Shown here in pieces: positions 1 through 8,197 of a DNA stretch of 64,000 nucleotides. Origin of the DNA: Bacillota bacterium (lineage in GTDB: Bacteria; Bacillota; Clostridia; Oscillospirales; Ruminococcaceae); assembly GCA_023429785.1 (NCBI GenBank), contig JAEZDD010000003.1, forward strand, positions 124,001-188,000, in the 5' to 3' direction. Every line of letters starts with the position of its first letter. The first letter of the stretch is position 1. A model generated the notes under the pieces. That model was not told where the DNA came from and did not search any database. It saw nothing but the letters and a program-made list of their open reading frames with translations. The translations under genes and the position numbers were made by a program.

Positions 1-842
1 TTGACTTTTTAAAAATGGGGTCAGAGCAGAAGTATACTGAAAAATCCTTTGTTTCTTCAAAAGCTATTAGTCAGATTAAAATTGATGACAGTAATGTTGG
101 CGTGAATTTTTCCAAGTCCCCTGATGACAAGATTCATATTACTTATTTTGAAAACGATAAAAACTATTATGAAATTACTGAAAATGATGATGGGATGCTT
201 AATATTATAAAGGTTAATAACTATAAATGGTATGACTATATATTTAACATCAACTTTCAGAGTATAAGTTTAAATGTTTCAGTTCCAAGTAGTTTTAATG
301 GGAAGATTGACACTTCAACAAGCAACGCAAATATTTATCTTAAAGATGTAAATACAAGTGATATTGTATTTGATACCTCAAATAATAAAGTTGAGATTAA
401 TAATTCTTCTATATCCGGAAGAGCAGAAATTAAAAGCTCAAATGGTGAAATTAGGTTAACTAATTCAACTTTCGGCGGCGACCTGAATGCAAAAACTTCA
501 AACAGCTCAATAACGCTTGAAAATATTAGCGGAAAGGAAATTTTCTCCGAAACAAGCAATGGAAAAATCAATCTAAGTTCTGTTAAGTCCTCAAGCAATG
601 TTACCGCGAGAACTTCAAACAGCAGAATCTCGCTGAATAACGTTGATGCCGCTAAAAAACTTGAATGCAAATCTTCAAACGGCGATATCAGCGGCAGAGT
701 AATAGGCTCGATTCGTGATTTCTCAATTTATTCTCACACATCAAACGGGAAATCAAATCTCCCTTCAAACATGGGCGGCGGAGAAAAGGTTTTAGATATT
801 TCCACTTCAAACGCTTCTATTGATATCAGCTTTTCTGAATAA
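1..842 (+). CDS. DUF4097-family beta-solenoid protein (5' end outside window)
   Basis: A putative adhesin-like protein of the DUF4097 family; no enzymatic role is known for the family. The visible 275 or more residues carry a repeated (T/S)SN(G/A/S) motif about every 15-20 residues from residue ~95 to the end (TSNAN, SSNGE, TSNSS, TSNGK, TSNSR, SSNGD, TSNGK, TSNAS), the pattern of a right-handed beta-solenoid with a stacked Asn ladder. The frame stays open to the first base and the first ATG (position 15) has no ribosome binding site, so the true start and probably a membrane anchor lie to the left. It ends at a shared terminator facing tsf. Family assignment is good; role and location (probably membrane-anchored, extracytoplasmic) are inference. 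Confidence 0.75.
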   Translation, partial: DFLKMGSEQKYTEKSFVSSKAISQIKIDDSNVGVNFSKSPDDKIHITYFENDKNYYEITENDDGMLNIIKVNNYKWYDYIFNINFQSISLNVSVPSSFNGKIDTSTSNANIYLKDVNTSDIVFDTSNNKVEINNSSISGRAEIKSSNGEIRLTNSTFGGDLNAKTSNSSITLENISGKEIFSETSNGKINLSSVKSSSNVTARTSNSRISLNNVDAAKKLECKSSNGDISGRVIGSIRDFSIYSHTSNGKSNLPSNMGGGEKVLDISTSNASIDISFSE

Positions 843-863
843 TATTCTCCTATATTCCACTAA

Positions 864-900
864 AAAGCACTCACACTTCTTAATGAAATGTGAGTGCTTT
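864..900. terminator. Bidirectional terminator between DUF4097 gene and tsf
   Basis: Twelve-base-pair perfect stem (864-875 with 889-900) around a 13-base loop. It is T-rich on the + side and A-rich before the stem, so it can end transcription from both converging genes. Confidence 0.85.
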
Positions 901-919
901 ATTTTATAATGAAAATTAA

Positions 920-1837
920 TTACTTAACCATGTTAGCAACTTCGTCAGCAAAGTTGTCTTCTCTTTTCTGAATTCCCTCTCCCTTTTCATAACGAGCGAA
1001 ATCAACAACCTTTATAGAACAGCCAGCTTCCTTAGCAGAGTTTTCAATATACTTAGCCACTGAAATATCGCCGTCTTTAACAAATGCTTGTTCAAGAAGA
1101 CAAATTTCTGAATAGAACTTCCCAACCTTGCCCTCAACGATTTTAGCAAGAACCTGTTCTGGCTTTCCAGCCATTTTTGGGTCCTCAGCCATTTGTGACA
1201 ACATAATCTTCTTCTCTTCTTCAATAGCTGAAGCAGGAACAGCTTCTCTATTTAGATAACCAGGATTCATAGCGGCAATCTGAAGCGCACAATCCTTTCC
1301 GCATTGAAGTAAAGCATCGTTATTAGCTGAATCTGATTCAAGCTTAACAAGAACACCGATTTTCCCAGCGCCATGAACGTAAGGAACAATGATACCTTCC
1401 ATTCTTACAAAACGACGAATCTTCATGTTCTCTCTGATTTTTAAAAATAATTCCTGAAGAGTTTCTTCAACTGTTGCAGTTGAGCCACTGGCAGTTGTCT
1501 TTAAAAGAGCTTCAACGTCAGCAGGATTCTTTTCAATAATTGTCTTTGCAACAACGTTAACAAAATCAACAAATTGTTCATTGTTAGCAACGAAGTCAGT
1601 CTCTGAGTTAACCTCAACAACCACACCAACGCCGTTTTCAACAACAGCGGCAACTAAACCTTCAGCTGCAATTCTGCCAGCCTTCTTAGCTTGTGTAGCA
1701 AGACCCTTTTCTCTTAATAAAATAATAGCCTTCTCAGTATCACCATCAGCCTCAACAAGAGCTTTTTTGCAGTCCATCATACCAACGCCTGTAATTTCTC
1801 TTAGTGCAGCAACGTCTTTAGCTGTAATATTAGCCAT
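920..1837 (-). CDS. tsf: Translation elongation factor Ts
   Basis: Guanine-nucleotide exchange factor that regenerates EF-Tu-GTP in the cytoplasm. The protein opens with the UBA-like domain (ITAKDVAALREITGVGMMDC, residues ~3-23) including the family motif TGVGMMDCKKAL, followed by SETDFVANNEQF near residues 82-93 in the core that contacts EF-Tu. At 305 aa it is full length. I start it at ATG 1837 (MANITAKDV) because GGAGG lies at 1846-1850; an upstream in-frame start at 1852 has no such site. It is directly downstream of rpsB, the usual rpsB-tsf operon, with a hairpin in between. Confidence 0.97.
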   Translation of the reverse strand: MANITAKDVAALREITGVGMMDCKKALVEADGDTEKAIILLREKGLATQAKKAGRIAAEGLVAAVVENGVGVVVEVNSETDFVANNEQFVDFVNVVAKTIIEKNPADVEALLKTTASGSTATVEETLQELFLKIRENMKIRRFVRMEGIIVPYVHGAGKIGVLVKLESDSANNDALLQCGKDCALQIAAMNPGYLNREAVPASAIEEEKKIMLSQMAEDPKMAGKPEQVLAKIVEGKVGKFYSEICLLEQAFVKDGDISVAKYIENSAKEAGCSIKVVDFARYEKGEGIQKREDNFADEVANMVK

Positions 1838-1872
1838 TTTATATTCCTCCAATAAAATTCATTATTTGAAAT

Positions 1873-1895
1873 ATGCCCGAGTATAAGTCGGGCAT
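1873..1895 (-). terminator. Intercistronic hairpin between rpsB and tsf
   Basis: Perfect 8-bp GC-rich stem (1873-1880 with 1888-1895), 7-base loop, in the gap between rpsB and tsf. The following U-run on the transcript is weak (AUUUCAAAU), so it may be a partial terminator or an RNA-stability hairpin that adjusts tsf expression relative to rpsB. Confidence 0.5.
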
Positions 1896-1903
1896 AAATT
1901 TAA

Positions 1904-2641
1904 CTATTCAGCAGCTTCAACCGGAGCTTCTTCAGCAACAACTTCAGCTGTGCTTTGTTCGCCTTGTCTGCCTTCGATGATAGCACTAGCCATAGCGCCG
2001 GCAATCAACTTAACAGCTCTGATAGCGTCATCGTTCCCCGGGATAACATAGTCAACTTCGTCCGGGTCACAGTTTGTGTCAACAATAGCCACAACTGGGA
2101 TGCCAAGCTTCTTAGCTTCAGCAACAGCAATCTTTTCTTTTCTTGGGTCAACAACGAAAAGAGCTCCAGGAAGCTTCTTCATATCTTTAATTCCGCCTAG
2201 GAATTTCTCTAGCTTTTCAATTTCAAGATTTAGCTTGATAACTTCTTTTTTAGGAAGAAGGTCGAAAGTTCCGTCCTCTTGCATAGCATTAAGCTGTTCA
2301 AGTCTCTTGATTCTGCGTTGAATTGTCTTAAAGTTTGTCATCATTCCGCCAAGCCAACGGGCGTTAACGTAATGTGCGTTAGCACGGATAGCTTCTTCCT
2401 TAACAGAATCGCCAGCCTGCTTCTTTGTTCCAACAAAAAGAACTGTTTCGCCGTTAGCAGCGATGTCACGAACAAACATATATGCTTCCTCTAGCTTTTT
2501 AACTGTCTTTTGAAGGTCGATGATGTAAATGCCGTTTCTTTCTGTGAAAATGTACTGTGCCATTTTAGGGTTCCATCTTCTTGTTTGGTGGCCAAAGTGA
2601 ACACCAGCTTCAAGAAGCTGCTTCATTGATACTACTCCCAT
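1904..2641 (-). CDS. rpsB: 30S ribosomal protein S2
   Basis: Small-subunit ribosomal protein that joins late in 30S assembly and helps recruit S1. The sequence shows the S2 N-terminus ([20 protein letters not shown], from residue 6) and the central [13 protein letters not shown] and [19 protein letters not shown] segments, ending in an acidic tail. At 245 aa it is standard. ATG 2641 has an AGGAGG site at about 8 bases; MKQ at residue 6 is less well placed. It is first in the rpsB-tsf operon and is preceded by a strong promoter and a structured leader of about 115 nt, which suggests autoregulation. Confidence 0.97.
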   Translation of the reverse strand: MGVVSMKQLLEAGVHFGHQTRRWNPKMAQYIFTERNGIYIIDLQKTVKKLEEAYMFVRDIAANGETVLFVGTKKQAGDSVKEEAIRANAHYVNARWLGGMMTNFKTIQRRIKRLEQLNAMQEDGTFDLLPKKEVIKLNLEIEKLEKFLGGIKDMKKLPGALFVVDPRKEKIAVAEAKKLGIPVVAIVDTNCDPDEVDYVIPGNDDAIRAVKLIAGAMASAIIEGRQGEQSTAEVVAEEAPVEAAE

Positions 2642-2760
2642 GGTAGTTACCTCCTGTTTTTGGTTTTAAATTTTCCTCCGCACGATTTGGCTTGCGTGAC
2701 ACCTGAAGGCTCAGGACCAAGACGCAAAAATGCGCGCGTGTGAATTCATGTGAATTGCTT
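2642..2760 (-). promoter_or_regulatory. Structured 5' leader of rpsB
   Basis: The transcript from the promoter at 2765-2793 has ~115 nt before rpsB. It contains a nested stem: outer TTGCGT/ACGCAA arms (2722-2727 with 2692-2697) enclosing a CCTGA-4-TCAGG hairpin (2702-2715). Ribosomal protein operons often use such leaders for autoregulation; whether this is an S2-binding leader is inference. Confidence 0.45.
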
Positions 2761-2764
2761 TAAT

Positions 2765-2793
2765 ATTATAACACATATATAATAATTATTCAA
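2765..2793 (-). promoter_or_regulatory. rpsB-tsf promoter
   Basis: Sigma-A-type promoter: -35 TTGAAT (2788-2793), 17-base spacer, perfect -10 TATAAT (2765-2770), reading leftward into rpsB. Confidence 0.85.
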
Positions 2794-2808
2794 CCATAAA
2801 AATATTGT

Positions 2809-3108
2809 TTATTTCGACAAATTTTCAAAATTAAATTTCTTCGAGTTTGTATGGTTATCTGAATCCTTGAAGGAAACAAGAATTGTATCCACACCGATTA
2901 GCTGAATATCAGTGCATTTTATTATTATATCACTGTCACGACCAAAAAATCCAAAAAACCTCGGTCGCCCGTAAACAATCAATGCCAGCACTGAAGCATC
3001 CTCAGTATTCAGCTCAATATCATCAACATAGCCTAGCTTTGCACCATTTTTAAGATTTATTACTTCCTTATTCCTTAAATCCGAAAGACTGCAAACCAAA
3101 GCCGTCAC
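2809..3108 (-). CDS. YlmC/YmxH-family PRC-barrel protein
   Basis: Small (99 aa) single-domain protein with a PRC-barrel-like fold: SDLRNKEVINLKNGAKLGYVDDIEL near the N-terminus, then beta-rich VLALIVYGRP and a conserved FGFFGRDSDIIIKCTDIQLIG segment. This matches the YlmC/YmxH family found in spore-forming Firmicutes and annotated as sporulation-related, though its biochemical function is unknown. It stands between the rpsB leader and rarA, on the same strand as both. The family call rests on the sequence pattern; a direct sporulation role is known only from the family's distribution. Confidence 0.8.
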   Translation of the reverse strand: MTALVCSLSDLRNKEVINLKNGAKLGYVDDIELNTEDASVLALIVYGRPRFFGFFGRDSDIIIKCTDIQLIGVDTILVSFKDSDNHTNSKKFNFENLSK

Positions 3109-3183
3109 CTCAATATTGATAGATTTTATACTATTTCCATCTATATTTTATGCTTATTATCGCCCGACTAATACAAAGCTGTA

Positions 3184-4452
3184 CTACTTTTCACCTTTAA
3201 TTTTATTCCGAAACTGCAAGGCGAGCTGTTCGTTTTTATTCTCGCCGAATTTATAATAGACCTTTTTCTTTAAATTGTCTGGGAGATACTGTTGCTTAAC
3301 ATAAGAATTCGGGAAGCTGTGAGGATACTTATAGCCTATTGAATTCCCGAGCTTTTTCGCCCCAGAATAATGCCCGTCTTTTAAATATGCTGGGATTTCG
3401 CCGGTTTCCCCTCTGTGAATATCGGCAAGAGCGTCATCTATCGCGCAAATTGCACTGTTAGACTTCGGTGAGGTGCAGAGAAGAATTATGGCTTGTGCCA
3501 GTGGAATTCGAGCCTCAGGAAGCCCAAGCTGCATAGCTGTATCAACGCAGGATTTCACAACACTAATTGCAGAAGGGTAAGCAAGACCGATATCTTCACA
3601 GGCAATAACCAGAAGCCGACGTGACAGTGAAATAATATCCCCCGCCTCGATAAGGCGGGCAGCATAGTGAAGTGCCGCATTTTCGTCCGAGCCTCTTATG
3701 GATTTTTGAAGGGCTGAGAGTATGTTATAATGCTCGTCTCCGTCACGGTCATAACGCATATTACTGCGCTGAGTGAGCTGCTTCGCTGTTTCAAGTGTCA
3801 CCAGCAAGCCCTTATCGCTATTTTCCGCCGAAAGTGAGCATAGCTCAACTGTGTTGATTGACTTTCTCACATCACCGCCACAGCCTCTGGCAATATGCTC
3901 TGCAACACCATCCTCAAGAAAAATGCCCTTCCCCATCTCATTGCTCATAAAATCAAAGGCACGAATTATTGCCGGCTCAATTTCCTCTGGGCTAACAGGC
4001 TTGAATTCAAAAACCGTCGAACGGCTTATTATGGCATTATAAACATAGAAGTACGGATTTTCAGTCGTTGAGGAGATAAGCGTAATCTTCCCGTTTTCAA
4101 TGTACTCAAGAAGTGATTGCTGCTGTTTTTTATTGAGATACTGAATTTCGTCGAGATAGAGGAGGATGCCGTTAAAGCCGTCGATGGTTTCTGTTTCGCT
4201 GATTATGTCCTTAATGTCAGCCACCGAGGCAGAGGTCCCGTTAAGCTTGAACATTTTCTTATTCGTATTGTTTGCGATTATTCTTGCTACCGTTGTTTTC
4301 CCTATCCCCGACGAGCCATAAAAAATCATATTCGGGATATTCCCGCTTTGGATTATCCGGCGAAGGTGCTTGCCCTCACCCAGCAAGTGACTCTGCCCGA
4401 CAACATCGTCAAGCGTTTTTGGTCTTATTCTATCTGCAAGCGGCGCTGACAT
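3184..4452 (-). CDS. rarA: Replication-associated recombination protein A (RarA/MgsA)
   Basis: AAA+ ATPase of the clamp-loader group that acts at stalled replication forks. With start ATG 4452 (MSAPLADRIRPKTLDDVVGQ) the Walker A motif GSSGIGKT is at residues 46-53, Walker B LLYLDEIQ has its DE pair at 101-102, and sensor 1 STTENPYF follows. The C-terminal tetramerisation domain includes RGSDENAALHYAARLIEAGD and the tail HSFPNSYVKQQYLPD. At 422 aa it is a normal length. I chose 4452 because AGAGGTGA precedes it; 27 further upstream bases are open but unlikely coding. It lies downstream of glyA behind a terminator. Confidence 0.95.
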   Translation of the reverse strand: MSAPLADRIRPKTLDDVVGQSHLLGEGKHLRRIIQSGNIPNMIFYGSSGIGKTTVARIIANNTNKKMFKLNGTSASVADIKDIISETETIDGFNGILLYLDEIQYLNKKQQQSLLEYIENGKITLISSTTENPYFYVYNAIISRSTVFEFKPVSPEEIEPAIIRAFDFMSNEMGKGIFLEDGVAEHIARGCGGDVRKSINTVELCSLSAENSDKGLLVTLETAKQLTQRSNMRYDRDGDEHYNILSALQKSIRGSDENAALHYAARLIEAGDIISLSRRLLVIACEDIGLAYPSAISVVKSCVDTAMQLGLPEARIPLAQAIILLCTSPKSNSAICAIDDALADIHRGETGEIPAYLKDGHYSGAKKLGNSIGYKYPHSFPNSYVKQQYLPDNLKKKVYYKFGENKNEQLALQFRNKIKGEK

Positions 4453-4482
4453 TTTTTCACCTCTTTTTGGTAATTTCAATAA

Positions 4483-4504
4483 AAAGCAGGGCGAACCCTG
4501 CTTT
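4483..4504 (-). terminator. glyA terminator
   Basis: Perfect 9-bp stem (4483-4491 with 4496-4504), CGAA-type tetraloop, and U-rich flank on the leftward transcript, just after the glyA stop and before rarA. Confidence 0.85.
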
Positions 4505-4509
4505 TATTA

Positions 4510-5763
4510 TTATTCGTATAGTGGGTATTTGTCGCAGATTTCTGTCACACCGGCACGAATTTTATCGGCACTGTTTTCAAAATCTGTCGCTGTAAGGTAA
4601 ATGAATTCTGCAATCTTTTCCATATCCTCAACCTTTAAGCCACGGCTTGTCACCGCCGGTGTTCCAATTCTCACACCGCTTGTTACAAAAGGACTTTGAG
4701 GGTCGTTTGGAATTGCATTCTTATTAACAGTGATATAAACCTCGTCAAGACGCTTCTCAAGCTCTTTCCCAGTAATATTAAATGGCTGAAGGTCAACAAG
4801 CATCAAATGGTTGTCTGTTCCGCCTGAAACGAGATTAAAGCCACGCTTAACAAGCCCTTTTGCCAGCGCCTGTGCATTGTCGATAACCTGTTGGGCATAA
4901 GCCTTGAATTCAGGCTTCAGCGCCTCGCCAAAGCATACTGCCTTTGAGGCAATAACGTGCATTAACGGGCCGCCCTGTATCCCCGGGAAAATTGCCTTAT
5001 TGATTTTAAGTGCAAGCTCCTCGCTGTTTGTCAAAATCAGTCCGCCGCGAGGTCCTCGAAGCGTTTTGTGTGTTGTAGAGGTAACAACATCAGCGTAAGG
5101 CACTGGCGACTGGTGAAGCCCCGCAGCAACCAGACCGGCAATATGAGCCATGTCAACCATGAAATATGCACCGACGCTTTTTGCTATTTTTGAAAGTCTT
5201 TCAAAATCAATTGCACGAGGATAGGCACTTGCACCCGCAACAATAAGCTTTGGATTATGCTCCTTTGCGAGTTCCTCAACCTTGTCATAATCAATCTTTT
5301 CATCATCGCCAAGACCATAAGGAATAAAATTATAATACTTTCCTGAAATATTTACCGGTGAGCCGTGTGTTAGGTGGCCGCCGTGAGCCAGACTCATGCC
5401 TAAAACAGTATCGCCCGGGTTAATAAGCGCAAAATAAACGGCTGTATTCGCTTGTGCCCCTGAATGAGCCTGAACGTTCGCAAAACCCGCTCCAAAAAGC
5501 TTTTTAGCTCTTTCTATTGCAATATTTTCAGCGATATCAACGCACTCACATCCACCATAGTATCTTTTCCCCGGATATCCTTCGGCATATTTATTAGTTA
5601 AAACTGTCCCCATAGCAGCCATTACCGCCGGGGAAACTATATTCTCACTTGCAATAAGCTCGAGATTTCTTTTCTGTCTTTTAAGCTCAAGCTCGAGCGC
5701 GTCCCCAACCTCCTTGTCAGCTTCACCCACAAAGCCAATAGTATCAAGCATTTTGTTGTACAT
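4510..5763 (-). CDS. glyA: Serine hydroxymethyltransferase
   Basis: PLP enzyme that interconverts serine and glycine while loading one-carbon units onto tetrahydrofolate; cytoplasmic. The PLP-binding lysine is K233 in [14 protein letters not shown], with the typical [32 protein letters not shown] block at residues ~40-70 and [11 protein letters not shown] at ~100-110. Length 417 aa is standard. ATG 5763 follows AAGGAG at good spacing and a consensus promoter. It diverges from metA; both belong to one-carbon and sulfur amino-acid metabolism, which is suggestive but not proof of co-regulation. Confidence 0.97.
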   Translation of the reverse strand: MYNKMLDTIGFVGEADKEVGDALELELKRQKRNLELIASENIVSPAVMAAMGTVLTNKYAEGYPGKRYYGGCECVDIAENIAIERAKKLFGAGFANVQAHSGAQANTAVYFALINPGDTVLGMSLAHGGHLTHGSPVNISGKYYNFIPYGLGDDEKIDYDKVEELAKEHNPKLIVAGASAYPRAIDFERLSKIAKSVGAYFMVDMAHIAGLVAAGLHQSPVPYADVVTSTTHKTLRGPRGGLILTNSEELALKINKAIFPGIQGGPLMHVIASKAVCFGEALKPEFKAYAQQVIDNAQALAKGLVKRGFNLVSGGTDNHLMLVDLQPFNITGKELEKRLDEVYITVNKNAIPNDPQSPFVTSGVRIGTPAVTSRGLKVEDMEKIAEFIYLTATDFENSADKIRAGVTEICDKYPLYE

Positions 5764-5794
5764 AAACTTCCGCTCCTTATTAAATAATAACTTT

Positions 5795-5823
5795 ATTATA
5801 TAATAAATCTACATAATTTTCAA
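5795..5823 (-). promoter_or_regulatory. glyA promoter
   Basis: -35 TTGAAA (5818-5823), 17-base spacer, -10 TATAAT (5795-5800), reading leftward; the leader is only ~25 nt, too short for a riboswitch. Confidence 0.8.
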
Positions 5824-5854
5824 CAGTTTAATTGGAGGGCTTTATAAAAAAATA

Positions 5855-5883
5855 TTGAAAAAGCATAAATAGTATGATATAAT
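5855..5883 (+). promoter_or_regulatory. metA promoter
   Basis: -35 TTGAAA (5855-5860), 17-base spacer, -10 TATAAT (5878-5883). The start site should fall ~20 nt before the metA ATG, leaving no room for a SAM riboswitch or T-box. Confidence 0.8.
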
Positions 5884-5911
5884 TTTTTAATTAACTGGTG
5901 GGAGGTTTCTT

Positions 5912-6826
5912 ATGCCTATAAAAATTCCTAATAATTTGCCGGCTTTCACAACACTTGTGAACGAAAACATATTTATAATGTCTGATGACAGGGCGGAGCA
6001 TCAGGATATCAGACCTTTAAAGATAGCCATTCTTAATCTAATGCCAAAGAAAATAGAAACTGAAACTCAGCTGCTTCGTGTTTTAAGCAATACACCATTA
6101 CAGGTTGATATTGAGCTTGTTCAGTTATCCTCACATACTTCAAAACACACTTCGGCCGAACATATGCTTGCTTTTTATAAAACCTTTGATGAGATTCGTG
6201 ATAACAGATATGACGGGTTTATTATTACCGGTGCGCCTGTCGAGCTTCTTGAATTTGAGGAGGTTGACTATTGGGAAGAGCTTTGCGAGATAATGGAATG
6301 GTCAAAAAGACATGTTTTTTCAACCCTTCATATATGCTGGGGCGCTCAGGCTGGGCTTTATTATCACTATGGTGTCCCAAAATATAAGCTCGATGAGAAA
6401 ATGTTCGGCGTTTTCCCTCACAAAATTGTATCCGCTAATAACCCTTTATTAAAAGGCTTTGACGATAGCTTTTTAGTTCCTCATTCAAGATATACCGATA
6501 CAAGACGTGAGGATATTGTTAAAGTTCCCGAGCTTGACATTCTCTCTGAATCCGAAATTAGCGGGGTTTATATTGTTTCTGACCTTGCTAACCGAAACTT
6601 TTTTATCTCGGGTCATTCTGAATACGAAAGGCTGACACTCGCCAACGAGTATTTCAGAGATGTCAAGAAAGGACTGGATATTAAAGCCCCTTTTAATTAT
6701 TTCCCTGAAAATAATCCTGAAGCATCACCTAATTTTTCATGGTGCTGTCATGCCAATCTTATGTTTTCTAACTGGCTCAACTATTGTGTTTATCAGCAGA
6801 CTCCTTTTGACTTATCAGAATTATAA
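5912..6826 (+). CDS. metA: Homoserine O-acetyltransferase (MetA family)
   Basis: First committed enzyme of methionine synthesis: acylates the homoserine hydroxyl. It is the class I glutamine-amidotransferase-like MetA fold, 304 aa. Catalytic Cys142 is in [10 protein letters not shown], and His235 and Glu237 are in FISGHSEYE. Residue 111 is Glu (TGAPVE): in characterised MetA proteins Glu111 goes with acetyl-CoA and Gly111 with succinyl-CoA, so this enzyme probably makes O-acetylhomoserine. ATG 5912 has GGGAGG upstream. It is a single-gene unit with its own promoter and terminator. Confidence 0.95.
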   Translation: MPIKIPNNLPAFTTLVNENIFIMSDDRAEHQDIRPLKIAILNLMPKKIETETQLLRVLSNTPLQVDIELVQLSSHTSKHTSAEHMLAFYKTFDEIRDNRYDGFIITGAPVELLEFEEVDYWEELCEIMEWSKRHVFSTLHICWGAQAGLYYHYGVPKYKLDEKMFGVFPHKIVSANNPLLKGFDDSFLVPHSRYTDTRREDIVKVPELDILSESEISGVYIVSDLANRNFFISGHSEYERLTLANEYFRDVKKGLDIKAPFNYFPENNPEASPNFSWCCHANLMFSNWLNYCVYQQTPFDLSEL

Positions 6827-6830
6827 TATT

Positions 6831-6862
6831 AATCCCTTTGTCTATGACGGAGGGATTTTTAT
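6831..6862 (+). terminator. metA terminator
   Basis: Twelve-pair stem (6831-6842 with 6846-6857, two G-U pairs), 3-base loop and T-run (TTTTAT) right after metA. Confidence 0.85.
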
Positions 6863-6978
6863 AAATTGATATTTTTGTATAAATTTTATCTCTACAGTAT
6901 TAATAATTTGATAAAAAAATTCTTTTAATATGGTATATTTTATGGTATAATTATAAAAAAATCCAAGGAGGAAGTTAA

Positions 6979-8178
6979 ATGAGCGAGGTTGTTTCAAACA
7001 GTGACCAGTCTTTATCGAAAATCCAGACAGAAACCTTTGTTTGTCCTAATTGCGGGGGAACATTCAAATTTGACATCAAGAAGCAAAAATTTCTTTGTGC
7101 GTCCTGTACTCATGAGGCACAAATAGAAACAGTCGTTGACTACATAACCGAGCATGATTTCAATGATTATTACAGGAGAGAGGCTCTATGTGTTCCATTC
7201 GAGGGCTTCGCCAGTGTTGCCTGTCAGAATTGCGGATGCGAAATTGTTTTCAGCGAAAATGAAACAGCTACCACCTGCCCCATGTGCGGTTCAACTCAGA
7301 TTGCAACTGTTAAACAGCATAGCGGTATCCCGCCTGAAGGAATTATCCCTTTTAAGATTGACAAGGCTGAGGCTAATCTAAACTTTCAGAAGTGGGTTAA
7401 GAGCAGATGGTTTGCGCCGAATGACTTTAAAAAATACAGTCAGGAGGGGAAGCTTGCCGGACAATACATTCCTTTCTGGACTTATGATGCTGATGTATAT
7501 GCAACTTATGTCGGGGAGGGTGGAAGAACCCGCACCTATCAGGACAGTGACGGAAATACTCAAACTCAAACTGACTGGTATCATGTCAGCGGCGCTGTAT
7601 CTGAATACTTTGACGATATTCAGGTTTGTGCTTCAAAAATCAACAGTGATTCTGTGCTCAACGGTGTCCTCCCATACGATACGATAGGGAGCCTGCTTCC
7701 TTATTCACAGGCATATCTTTCAGGCTTTCAGGCTGAGCTTTATTCAATTAAAGCTGATGTCGGCTTTGAAACCGCCAAAAAAATAATCTATAATAAAATG
7801 GAATCCTTAGCTAGAATGGATATTTTAAGAAGCTATGATTCCGCCAGAGTTCATAGTGTCAACTGTCACTATTCAAATGTTACTTATAAGCATGTTTTAT
7901 TGCCTGTATGGACATCCGCTTTCGGATACAAGGGAAAAACTTATCACTATGCTGTGAACGGCGAAACCGGAAAGGTAAACGGGAAGCGCCCTTACAGCGC
8001 ATTGAAGATTTTCTTCGCTATTTTACTTGCGGTAATCGTTATTGGCGGTATTGCTTTTTTTGCTTCAAAAAATAAGCATAATTCAAAAAAAGAATCTCAT
8101 GCAAGCATTCAGAGCGGAGTTGCTCTTAATATTTCTGAAAGCTTTTTCACAGCTTCAACGTATAACATAAATTTATAA
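6979..8178 (+). CDS. Zinc-ribbon membrane protein, YdjG-like (partner of SPFH protein)
   Basis: 399 aa. The N-terminus has a TFIIB-like zinc ribbon (FVCPNCGGTF then LCASC, residues ~20-45) and a second one (CQNCGCEIVF then CPMCGS, ~75-105). The middle (~120-320) is rich in aromatic residues (YIPFWTYDADVYATYVGEGG, LLPVWTSAFGYKGKTYHYAVNG), resembling the region of B. subtilis YdjG. One hydrophobic segment follows at ~340-360 (IFFAILLAVIVIGGIAFFA) with a Lys/Ser-rich tail. AAGGAGG precedes ATG 6979. It lies 19 bases before the SPFH gene, as ydjG and ydjI are linked in B. subtilis. By analogy it may anchor the SPFH partner to the membrane; this is inferred. Confidence 0.65.
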   Translation: MSEVVSNSDQSLSKIQTETFVCPNCGGTFKFDIKKQKFLCASCTHEAQIETVVDYITEHDFNDYYRREALCVPFEGFASVACQNCGCEIVFSENETATTCPMCGSTQIATVKQHSGIPPEGIIPFKIDKAEANLNFQKWVKSRWFAPNDFKKYSQEGKLAGQYIPFWTYDADVYATYVGEGGRTRTYQDSDGNTQTQTDWYHVSGAVSEYFDDIQVCASKINSDSVLNGVLPYDTIGSLLPYSQAYLSGFQAELYSIKADVGFETAKKIIYNKMESLARMDILRSYDSARVHSVNCHYSNVTYKHVLLPVWTSAFGYKGKTYHYAVNGETGKVNGKRPYSALKIFFAILLAVIVIGGIAFFASKNKHNSKKESHASIQSGVALNISESFFTASTYNINL

Positions 8179-8197
8179 TTTTAAGGAGAGTGTATTT

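Noticed and set aside
335..670. Open frame on the minus strand inside the DUF4097 gene
   Set aside because: It mirrors the repeated coding sequence of the + strand, has no ribosome binding site and no recognisable domain.
2279..2494. Open frame on the + strand inside rpsB
   Set aside because: Antisense to a conserved ribosomal gene, no start signal, no homology pattern.
5764..5911. Search for a SAM riboswitch or T-box upstream of metA
   Set aside because: The promoter is only ~28 bases before the start codon; no room for an aptamer.
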